From Selaginella moellendorffii (Eukaryota > Streptophyta > Lycopodiopsida > Selaginellales > Selaginellaceae): a DNA stretch of 64,000 nt. The notes below the pieces were generated by a model. That model worked only from the letters and a program-made list of their open reading frames with translations, had not been told where the DNA came from and ran no database searches. Where the stretch lies: the NCBI RefSeq assembly GCF_000143415.4, contig NW_003314289.1, positions 1,058,402 through 1,122,401 of the forward strand, given 5' to 3'. The position numbers and the translations under genes were made by a program. Positions within the stretch are counted from its first letter, which is position 1, and each line of letters begins with the position of its first letter. Positions 56,263 through 64,000 of the stretch are shown piece after piece.

Positions 56263-57811
56263 TCAAAAGTTGGTGTTACTTTCTATGTAATGTCATAGTT
56301 ATTAATGAATGAAAACTAAATGAACCATAATATTCTTAGGGACCACAAAAAAAATATTCTTATTACCCAATAAAAGAAATTATTCTTCTTAAAGTGAAGC
56401 TTTTAATTTTTTGTGATCTCATTAATTCAAGAATTTTGGGAATCTACCTGTAGATTCTTATATCCAACTCGTAAGCATAAGCATATTCTGTAAAAGATGC
56501 CATATTTCACATTTCCTTGCAAATTCAAGAATACATAGATCTATTGGCCTCATTAACCCAAGAGCTTAACTGTTCAAGTAGTGATTATCCCAAACTCACT
56601 TAAGAACCAAAAAGGATTTGTCTACTATATGAATGTGCATGGTCACTGTTGACATCTAAGACATGACATTCTCCCCACATAAGCCTTGACTAGATGCCCT
56701 CACTTGATAATGAGGATTACATCATTAGCCCTTATGCATAATAAAAACTTCATTCTTGTTCACAAAGATAACATGGTAGTGATTAACACTCCTTCTTGGG
56801 CTGGCTTGATGGCTTATCCTCTTCAGCCTCTGGAAACATCTAAAAAAAATCTATTTGCGGTTCATTCCTTGTAAACACACTTTCAACTGATAAACATAAT
56901 AGATTCTCACCTTTAATAGCTACTTTATTTAATATGCTATTGTACTATCTCATTCCAGAAATCGATAAAAACTAGAATAACATAGAAAGAACTTATCATT
57001 TCTCCTGTTTTGTACCTCGAGCTTATTGTACTTACAAATTCCTCTTGGAAATCTATAGATTAAATTTTTAATTTTTCTATATTGATTCAAAACCAAATCC
57101 AAGTTAAAACTTGTTCTGTGATGCCTTCTATGTATAGTAAATTATAGGGTCATTCTAGTCCTACTATATTGGCTTTTATTGTAGGCAAACTTTACAAGTA
57201 TTTTTCCAATTGCCCCTATTACTTAGAAATGCTATAATACAATATCTCCTCAACCACTTAGATAAGTTGTCTAGTCTAGCCATCTGCTTGAGGATGGTCA
57301 TCACTAATCAGTGTAAGAAGAATTTTTGTGAGCTCAAAGAAACTCCTCTAAAATCTGCTTGTATAATTAAAATCTCTATCACTTAATTATATTTGACATA
57401 ATATAACTAGATTCTTATGCAAGGGAGGGATTGCCATGTATATTACTACTCATAGCCTCTAATTGATATTTTTATAATACTCCCCATAATACTAATGTGT
57501 CTCCATTTCTGTCTTTACTATTTCAAAAAATATATCATGATTGTTATAAATGTGACTTTGGGTATCAAAAATTATCTATTGACTAGTCCTTTTAAATATT
57601 TTTTCGTTACTGCTACGACAGTAGGAGGTTAGTATTCTTGGACCCTTTATCAGTCCCTCTTATGCTAATAGAGCTAACTGGGCATTTTGAGTATACTTAA
57701 ATCAAACAAGTATAAGTATGGAATTCCTATGTGTTATTAACTAAGCATACTTAGCCTGGTAAAAAGTTTCTGTCTTATTATGTTTTGCACTGGCTAGTGA
57801 CAATAACCCTT
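56263..57811. other. AT-rich region without a recognisable gene
   Basis: Only short random frames occur. Nothing matches a known protein or a terminal repeat that I can identify. Confidence 0.4.
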
Positions 57812-58639
57812 GTGTATTGAGACTAATCCCTCAATATTGCTAGATGATAGTGTAAGCCACAAATTTTTCCTTTTCAATTTGCCAGCTTACCTCGTCTATC
57901 CGTCCAACACTGCCTTGGCTTTTGTTAAGTTCCCTTGCCAAGGTTCTCGCTTATGGTACCAGCTCCTACTTGGTCTCAGCTACTCACTGCACGAGCAACG
58001 GAGTGTTAGCCATCCATCCACGGATTCCCAAATCACTCCCAATCCCCCTCCCTAGGTTAGACTAGATTTAAGGTTCGGCTACACTCCCCGCAAGCACAAC
58101 CAGCCAAGCACACCAAGCTTCCAGGTTCCTAACATCCTTTGGTACCACAAGACTTGATCATGGGACCCTCTAAATCCCAAGTCTTGAGTGCAACACTTGC
58201 TTCGGGACGCCGGGGCGAAACACCGTGGCCTAGCGGCCCAGTATGGGTACCTCTCGCCCCCCACTTCCATCCCGAAGGAAGGCCCAAGCCCCTAGGAAGG
58301 GCGAGGACCAATGAGCCGCATGGTACTCAGGTGGGGCACCACTCCACATGAGCCGGGAGCACCGCAATCGGTTTCCCTTTCGGGAGTGGGAGCTGCTCTT
58401 GAGCACTTCCTTGGATGGCCCCTTCGGCACCAACCAAGTCCATGCTCACTCCCACCCAAGGCCCCTCGGTCCCAGTCCCAACCTCAAGTCAGTTTGGGAG
58501 CCCCACTGGAGAGTCCCTTCTAAACTAGTTCCTGGACCTCACTATCCCTACTATACTTTTGGAACCCCCTGCAGCCCCCCCCCCCTGGGAGACGCACGCT
58601 TTGGGCTTTCACCCCTTGACCCGTATTAGTATTTGGACT

Positions 58640-58915
58640 TAGTCTCTGGCTCGATCTCGAACCCGATTTCGGATCTGACTTCGGATTTGGTCTCGGACTC
58701 GATCTCGGACTCGATCTCAGACCCGATCTCGGACCCAACCTCGGACTCGACCTCGGACTCGGTCTCGGACCTGATTTCGGATCTCAGACTCCGTCTCGAA
58801 CTCGGTCTCGAACTCGGACTCGAACTCGGTCCCCGAGTCGGTCTCGGACTCGATTCCGGACTCTATCTCGAACTCGGTCCTAGAGTCGGTCTTGGACTCG
58901 ATCTTCGACTTGGTC
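58640..58915. repeat. Degenerate CTCGGACTCGAT minisatellite
   Basis: Imperfect 12-base units (CTCGGACTCGAT, CTCGAACTCGGT and so on) run for about 275 bases. They open spurious frames in several phases (Ser-Asp-Ser-Ile or Leu-Gly-Leu patterns). Confidence 0.7.
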
Positions 58916-59000
58916 CCATCCGATGAACTCTTTGTCATTTTGGTCATGCTTTCGGGGTTCCTTTAGCCTACGACACCTCGGCGAGTTGGTTCCTTACAAC

Positions 59001-59005
59001 TCCAC
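59001..59005. repeat. Target site duplication, left
   Basis: TCCAC, identical to 63717-63721. This is a perfect 5-bp duplication flanking the chromovirus. Confidence 0.9.
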
Positions 59006-59392
59006 TGTCAAGACCCCCAACAAGATCAAGACTGGAAAATGCTAAAGACAAAGAGAAAAAGCTAGTGAAAACAAAGAAGAGGCCTTAGACTGGTGTTGAT
59101 TCAGATTGTGGAGAAATGGAACAAGGCTAACCTATATATACTATAGGTTGATGAAGCTCCACCACTCTTGGATCGAGGACGGCCTAAATACAGCTGAGGT
59201 CGAGGAGGCGCCACATCATCATCAGGAATGTGGCTCGAGACTCAGGAATCGGGAAGTGTCTCGAGAGTCAGGAATAGGGAAGTGTCTCGAGAGTCAGGAA
59301 TAGGGAAGTGTCTCGAGAGTCAGGAATGTGGTCTGCAGGTCAGGAATCCGGTGAGAGTCAGGAATGTGGCAAGAATTGGGGGATTCCTGACA
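59006..59392 (-). repeat. 3' LTR of the chromovirus (387 bp)
   Basis: It begins TGTCAAGACCCCC and ends TCCTGACA in plus-strand order. It contains three copies of a 26-base unit (GTGTCTCGAGAGTCAGGAAT and following bases) where the other LTR has two. A TATATATACTATAG stretch near 59132 may be its TATA region. Confidence 0.9.
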
Positions 59393-59405
59393 GCACCCCC
59401 TCCTC
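59393..59405 (-). promoter_or_regulatory. Polypurine tract
   Basis: On the minus strand AGGAGGGGGTGC directly precedes the 3' LTR, the expected site for plus-strand priming. Confidence 0.65.
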
Positions 59406-61638
59406 AAGAACGAGTGGAACGAGGATGTGAACGAGAACGAAGAGGAGGATGAGATGAGCGGCGAGGGATGGGAGATGGAGAAAAAGAATGAGGATTGGGA
59501 CGAGAAGGATAGCGGCGGTGGAAGTCCTGAACAAGGTCAGGAGAATGAATCAGGTTGTCCGCAGGTTCCCAAGTGTGTTCCTCAGGTCCATAACCCTTCC
59601 AGTCCACCAGATAGTAGAGTTTAGATCGTGAAATCTTGGAATCAAGGATGTCCTGAACCTCGTACTCAGACCCATCCTCGAGCTGCACTGGTGGAGGCGG
59701 AGGAATGACCCGATTTGGAATAGGACTGGGAATATAAGGCTCAAGGAGAGAGGAGTGAAAAACGGGGTGAATTTGATATGAGGAGGGAAGTGCAAGGCGA
59801 TAAGTGACAGGATTAATGATGGCAGTGATAGGGAAAGGACCAAGGCGTTTGAAATCGAGTTTTGGACAGGGCCTGGTGGTGGAGATATTTCGCCTGAGGA
59901 GCCAGACTTTATCCCCGATATTGTAAGGGGGACAATCCTGACGATTGGCAAATGTTTTATGAGATTCCTGAGCACGATGGAGGTGGAAGGAGATGGAGTT
60001 GTGGATTTCCTGAAGGTTGGAGATAAATGATTCAGAGCGGGGATTTGAACGAGAGGATTCAGATGGAGAAGGAAGTGAGAGATTGAATCGGGGATTTCGG
60101 CCAGAGTTCGCAAAGAAGGGGGAAACTCGAAGAGAGGAGTGAACAGAGTTGTTATAGGAGAACTCAGCAAGGGGAAGGATATCGAACCAGTTATCCTGAT
60201 GATAGTTGATGAAGCACCTCAAGAATTGTTCCAACGTCTGAATCGTTCGCTCGGACTGCCCATCAGTTTGAGGATGATATGCCGAAGAGAGGTTGGCCTT
60301 CACTCCAAGCAGCTGCAAAAACCGTTGCCAGAAATGAGAGATGAACTGAGGCCCCCGATCCGAAACCACATCTGTAGGAATCCCATGAAGTCGGAAAATT
60401 TCCCTGAATACCAGTTTCGCCATGTTCTCGCCCGAAAACTCCTTGGTACATGGCAAGAAGTGCGCCATCTTTGTGAAGCGATCCACCACGACTAAAATGC
60501 TGTTGAAGCCTCCAGAACTCGGAAGATCACTTAAGAAATCCATGGAGATGGATTCCCAAGGACCTGAAGGGACCGGAAGGGAACGAAGCAAACCTGAAGG
60601 AAGGTGGCGAGGTACCTTATTCCGGGCACATGTGTCACAGGAGGTAACAAAAGCTTTGATGTAGTCGTCCATGTGAGGCCACCAAAAGTCCCGTGCAACT
60701 AGCTCATAGGTTTTCGCAATGCCGAAGTGACCAGCAGTCGGGCTATCGTGGCACGCCATCAGGATCAACCTTCGAGCATCACCTTCAGGAACGTAAAGCT
60801 GCTCCCCACGGTACAATAAGCCATCTAAGAACTCGAACTCGTCAAATCGCCGGCAGTCGGGAGTCACTGGGTGTCCAGCCTGAAGATGGGGAAAAATGTC
60901 GCTAGCAAGATCATCGGATTGAAGATCGTTTCTGATTGCATCCATCAAGGAGGAGTCCTGAGGGGCCAGGGAAATTGCCATAACTTGAAGCCGATCAGGA
61001 CCGAGGATAACTTGATCCTGTTGATCGAAGGCAGGATTACCAGGCCTGAGACTGAGATAGGAGCGCCTTGAAAGAGCATCAGGAAGGCCTTGAAACTTTC
61101 CAGGTCTGTACTTGATAACAAAGTCAAACCGACTCAGGAATTGTGCCCACCTTGCTTGACGACGGCTTAAAACTCGGGAAGTGGCAAAGTACTCGAGATT
61201 TTTGTGATCCGTCCAGACTGTTGTTTGATGGCTCGCCCCCTCCAAGAAACGGCGCCACTCTCTAAAGGAATCCACGATGGCAAGAAGCTCCTTGTCGTGG
61301 ATTTCATAATTGATCTCCGCAGGCTGGAATTTCCGAGAATGGAAAGCGACCGGATGAAGTTCGTGATCCGCTCCGAGTTGAGATAGCACAGCACCAATGG
61401 CAAAGTCGGAGGCGTCAGCCTCGATGAAGAAAGGTTGTGAGGAATCAGCATGGATCAAGACAGGAGCAGAACTGAAGGCCGCCTTGAGTGTGTCGAAGGC
61501 CTGCTGGGCAGCAGCAGACCAAGAGAAGGGAACATCCTTGCGAGTGAGATGTGTGAGAGGAAGGACAATGTCAGAGTAGTGATCAATGAATTTGCGGTAG
61601 AAGTTGGCGAAGCCAAGGAAAACCTGAACGTCTGACAT
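59404..61638 (-). CDS. Chromovirus pol: RT tail, RNase H, integrase, chromodomain
   Basis: The frame has 744 codons. Residues 1-40 are the end of the reverse transcriptase (VFLGFANFYRKFI). RNase H follows with its four acidic residues in place (Asp75 in EADAS, Glu117 in DKELL, Asp144 in WTDHK, Asp187 in LPDALS). The integrase has an HHCC zinc finger at about 297-339 and a catalytic triad Asp367, Asp427, Glu463 with 35 residues between the last two. A chromodomain (VQDILDSKI, then YYLVDWKGYG and HTWEPADNL) sits near 655-705. This marks a chromovirus, a group that targets chromatin through this domain. The protein lacks the RT palm and the YxDD loop, and its first ATG is internal to the ancestral polyprotein. 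Confidence 0.9.
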   Translation of the reverse strand: MSDVQVFLGFANFYRKFIDHYSDIVLPLTHLTRKDVPFSWSAAAQQAFDTLKAAFSSAPVLIHADSSQPFFIEADASDFAIGAVLSQLGADHELHPVAFHSRKFQPAEINYEIHDKELLAIVDSFREWRRFLEGASHQTTVWTDHKNLEYFATSRVLSRRQARWAQFLSRFDFVIKYRPGKFQGLPDALSRRSYLSLRPGNPAFDQQDQVILGPDRLQVMAISLAPQDSSLMDAIRNDLQSDDLASDIFPHLQAGHPVTPDCRRFDEFEFLDGLLYRGEQLYVPEGDARRLILMACHDSPTAGHFGIAKTYELVARDFWWPHMDDYIKAFVTSCDTCARNKVPRHLPSGLLRSLPVPSGPWESISMDFLSDLPSSGGFNSILVVVDRFTKMAHFLPCTKEFSGENMAKLVFREIFRLHGIPTDVVSDRGPQFISHFWQRFLQLLGVKANLSSAYHPQTDGQSERTIQTLEQFLRCFINYHQDNWFDILPLAEFSYNNSVHSSLRVSPFFANSGRNPRFNLSLPSPSESSRSNPRSESFISNLQEIHNSISFHLHRAQESHKTFANRQDCPPYNIGDKVWLLRRNISTTRPCPKLDFKRLGPFPITAIINPVTYRLALPSSYQIHPVFHSSLLEPYIPSPIPNRVIPPPPPVQLEDGSEYEVQDILDSKISRSKLYYLVDWKGYGPEEHTWEPADNLIHSPDLVQDFHRRYPSRPNPHSFSPSPIPRRSSHPPLRSRSHPRSTRS

Positions 61639-62380
61639 TGATTGTGGAGATAGGAGGAGGGGTACGACTAAATAGAATGATGAGACGAGGATACTGTCCA
61701 GTGTAAGATGGAAGAGAGGAAAAAGAAGAGGATGAAAACTGCGTAGAGTCAGGAACAGAACCCCAACTTGAGTTTAGGGAACTTTTCCTGATTCGGACTC
61801 GATGAACACCAGGGGAAGCCGTGGGAGATGGTGATGTGGGAGAGATGAGCTGTAAGTCCTTCCAACAAATCTGAGGCTGATGTAGTTGGAACCAAGGAAG
61901 ACCGAGCACCACAGAGGAAGACTTGCTGTTGATGATGTTGAAGGCGATATCGGTGACAGTGGACCCGATGTGTACTCGAACGGGCAACGTTTCCCTAAGT
62001 CCAGAAGATGGAGACACAAAATGCCCGCCGATGCCTTCAACCCTCAGATCCCGTATGGTAGGAGAAAGAGGAACGTGATGTCGGGCAGCAAAGTCCGTGT
62101 CCATGAAGCAGGAAGTTGCACCCGAGTCCAGTAGCGCCAAAGCTTTGAGTCCTGATTGTCCGGTGAAAGAAAGGAGACATGGGACGCGGAAGTTGCGGGA
62201 ATTGGTGGTGGCTTTGATGAAAGGTGGTGAGGAGCTTGATAAGGAAGAAAAGTGATTTTTATTTGGGGAGTCCAAACAGACAGCTCCTACTCTGTTTGGA
62301 CAGGGTCGTTTCCCGACTGCAACAGTGGTGGACTTTGAGGCAGAGTGAACTCGAGCAATCGGGGAGGCTTCCTGGGACAC
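61639..62380 (-). CDS. Chromovirus protease region
   Basis: The open frame runs 62380-61583, in a different phase from pol and overlapping the end of gag. The aspartic protease motif is intact (LLDSGATSCF, catalytic Asp in DSG), followed by VVLGLPWFQ. The end of the frame (IILFSRTPPPISTIN) looks like the junction of a deletion. It resembles the bases just after the RT catalytic loop and then slides into the pol start in the wrong frame. Confidence 0.8.
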
Positions 62381-63264
62381 ACAGCTGCTTTGTGATTAGG
62401 ATCAGCACAGTAGAGGCAAAGATTATGAGATATTCGACGTTGCCTCTCAGCAGGACTCAACTTCCCTCTAATGAGTCGGGGAGTACCAGAAATATCCATC
62501 GGGACCGGAGCAGTAGGTTCAGGACTATGCCCCGAAGACTCAAGCTGGGATTCCTGAGTCTGGGACGGAAAAACAGCGGCGCGGCGACTTTCCTGACGAC
62601 GTTCAAAGAGACGATTGTCACATCGAACAGCTTTGTTGATGGCGTCCGACAGGTCCTTGGGATCCTCCATGGTGAGCAACAAATCCTTGACACCGTTGTT
62701 GAGGCCGAAACGAAATTGGTCAATCAGGGCCCGCTCATCCCACTGAGTGTCCAAGGCAAGGAGTTGGAACTCTGCAGCGTAGATCGAGGCAGGACGAGAC
62801 CCTTGAGAGAGACGTCTCATCTTTGTGGTAGCAGCCCGAACCCGATCCGTCTCGCCAAAACATGCTTCGAGCTTCTCTTTGAACAATTGAAGATCCATCA
62901 GCTCCGGAACCACGACCCCTTTCATGCTCTTCTCCAGAAGAGGAGAAAACCATGACAAAGCTGCACCCTCGAGCAACGTCCCAATCGCGCCGATTTGAGA
63001 CTCGGGAGTGGGGTACCGCCGATGTTGAAGTGCAAAGATCAGCTCCATTTGATTCAAAAATCCACGAAGCTCCGAACGCTTGCCTGAAAATTTCGCCGGG
63101 AAACTCACCTTCGGTTCAGGAACTTTGTTGGATCCTTGAGCCGAAAGTGAAGCAAGCTCCTGCTGCATGCGAAGAAGGGTCGCCTTCAGCTCGGTATTCT
63201 CAGACTGGATTTTTGCAAGGACTTCGGCAAAGAAATCAGGATGGCTTGGAGACTCCATTGGCAA
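62287..63264 (-). CDS. Chromovirus gag
   Basis: The frame has 325 codons. A coiled-coil-like N-terminus (about residues 12-42) precedes the retrotransposon gag domain (FSGKRSELRGFLNQ, ALSWFSPLL, FQLLALDTQWDERALIDQF). Near residue 280 comes a CCHC zinc knuckle of the form CX2CX4HX4C (CLYCADPNHKAAVC). It forms the particle coat and binds RNA. The frame is fully open and ends at 62287. Start at 63264 or two codons later. Confidence 0.88.
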   Translation of the reverse strand: MPMESPSHPDFFAEVLAKIQSENTELKATLLRMQQELASLSAQGSNKVPEPKVSFPAKFSGKRSELRGFLNQMELIFALQHRRYPTPESQIGAIGTLLEGAALSWFSPLLEKSMKGVVVPELMDLQLFKEKLEACFGETDRVRAATTKMRRLSQGSRPASIYAAEFQLLALDTQWDERALIDQFRFGLNNGVKDLLLTMEDPKDLSDAINKAVRCDNRLFERRQESRRAAVFPSQTQESQLESSGHSPEPTAPVPMDISGTPRLIRGKLSPAERQRRISHNLCLYCADPNHKAAVCPRKPPRLLEFTLPQSPPLLQSGNDPVQTE

Positions 63265-63355
63265 GAAGAAAGAAAAGAAAAGGGGGAAAAGACAAAGGCA
63301 ATCAAATAATCAAAACAAGCTAAAAGAAAAGCAAAAAACACAATCTGAATCAAAC

Positions 63356-63716
63356 TGTCAAGACCCCCAACAAGATCAAGACTGGAAAATGCTAAAGACA
63401 AAGAGAAAAAGCTAGTGAAAACAAAGAAGAGGCCTTAGACTGGTGTTGATTCAGATTGTGGAGAAATGGAACAAGGCTAACCTATATATACTATAGGTTG
63501 ATGAAGCTCCACCACTCTTGGATCGAGGACGGCCTAAATACAGCTGAGGTTGAGGAGGCGCCACATCATCATCAGGAATGTGGCTCGAGACTCAGGAATC
63601 GGGAAGTGTCTCGAGAGTCAGGAATAGGGAAGTGTCTCGAGAGTCAGGAATGTGGTCTGCAGGTCAGGAATCCGGCGAGAGTCAGGAATGTGGCAAGAAT
63701 TGGGGGATTCCTGACA
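63356..63716 (-). repeat. 5' LTR of the chromovirus (361 bp)
   Basis: It pairs with 59006-59392 and has two instead of three 26-base units. The expected primer binding site just inside (minus strand, from 63355: GTTTGATTCAGATTG) is not the common initiator-Met type. I cannot assign its tRNA. Confidence 0.9.
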
Positions 63717-63721
63717 TCCAC
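63717..63721. repeat. Target site duplication, right
   Basis: TCCAC, identical to 59001-59005. Confidence 0.9.
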
Positions 63722-64000
63722 TACCCATAGAAGAAGTTCGATGCCCACATCGAACGTCTCGTTTTATCCTGCGACTTGTTGACCATATCTCCGGGGGCAT
63801 CCCCCCACTTAGCAGTGTGCCTAAGTTAGCCTCCCCGGCCAAGAGCCCATGACAACGGAATATAGGTGTCCCTATACTCCTCCCCTCACCACGCCCTAGT
63901 ATGGGGTCGGGACTTGAACCTAGCCTTGCTTTACTAGGGGGTTGGGACTCAAACCCAACCTCCGTAGAATACGTCTACGGATTCGACATCTTCGCAGGGA
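63722..64000. mobile_element. Right continuation of the interrupted LTR-like repeat
   Basis: This sequence continues the host repeat after the chromovirus. It has no coding content. Two words (reverse complement GGTTCAAGTCCC near 63910 and GGTTTGAGTCCC near 63950) resemble tRNA B-boxes, but no cloverleaf can be built. Confidence 0.35.

Larger units (their letters stand above)
57812..59005. mobile_element. Older LTR-like repeat, left part, interrupted by the chromovirus
   Basis: Parts match the nested LTR at 6744-7847. 58545-58640 matches 7255-7350 in the same orientation, and 57825-57860 matches 7545-7590 in reverse. The sequence continues beyond the chromovirus at 63722-64000. I cannot define its ends or coding content. 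Confidence 0.45.
59006..63716 (-). mobile_element. Chromovirus (Ty3/gypsy), complete ends, RT core missing
   Basis: Two LTRs flank an interior of 3963 bases that reads gag, protease, RNase H, integrase and chromodomain on the minus strand, the Ty3/gypsy order. The LTRs differ by one 26-base repeat unit and a few bases, so the insertion is young. Interior frames are open except at the protease-pol junction, where the reverse transcriptase core is absent. The element should depend on a relative for reverse transcription. Confidence 0.92.

Noticed and set aside
58633-58926. Open frames rich in Ser-Asp or Leu-Gly
   Set aside because: They are produced by the 12-base minisatellite in several phases and show no other gene signs.
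63900-63965. tRNA-like B-box words GGTTCAAGTCCC and GGTTTGAGTCCC
   Set aside because: No A-box, acceptor stem or cloverleaf can be formed at suitable distance. No tRNA gene is supported anywhere in the window.

Overview
This is a eukaryotic, land-plant nuclear window. Exons are joined by very short GT-AG introns of about 50-70 bases. It carries plant-specific families (BURP-domain proteins, a PLS-type PPR protein, a mitochondrial-type DEAD-box helicase) and plant LTR retrotransposons. Tiny introns, PPR richness and a land-plant Fic protein together suggest a lycophyte such as Selaginella; this is an inference, not proven here.

Layout. Positions 1-2548 hold two single-copy genes in head-to-head orientation: the 5' part of a DEAD-box RNA helicase (minus) and an intronless Fic-domain protein (plus). 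Positions 2549-14720 are AT-rich repeat territory. Two decayed Ty3/gypsy elements lie there in opposite orientations, one of them split by a younger LTR insertion, and no convincing host gene is present.

Positions 14.7-54.1 kb form the core of the window: a tandem array with a period of about 9-10 kb, made of one truncated unit and four full-size units. Each unit contains, in order: (1) a minus-strand two-exon gene for a secreted protein built of 15-residue repeats (9, 14, 8 and 2 full repeats in units 1-4); (2) head-to-head with it, a two-exon BURP-domain gene; (3) a fragment of a Fic gene; (4) a 15-bp minisatellite inside a small open frame; (5) a dead second BURP copy; (6) a minus-strand TBC/RabGAP gene; (7) head-to-head with it, a PPR gene; (8) a serine-carboxypeptidase fragment, a second Fic fragment and an inverted relic of the secreted-repeat gene. 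The BURP gene is open in three of four units. The TBC and PPR genes are intact only in unit 4, and each other unit is broken by its own or partly shared lesions. The array therefore looks like a recent expansion with birth-and-death decay, in which the secreted-repeat/BURP pair is the part best maintained.

Positions 53.9-64.0 kb hold a longer serine-carboxypeptidase relic, a small predicted secreted four-cysteine protein (minus), an old LTR-like repeat, and inside that a young chromovirus (Ty3/gypsy) at 59006-63716. The chromovirus has near-identical LTRs and a perfect 5-bp target duplication. Its gag, protease, RNase H, integrase and chromodomain are readable, but the reverse transcriptase core is missing.

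The best candidate for something undescribed is the secreted-repeat/BURP gene pair with its in-frame, copy-number-variable 45-bp repeat. A second candidate is the small pentapeptide-like reading frame that shares its start region.
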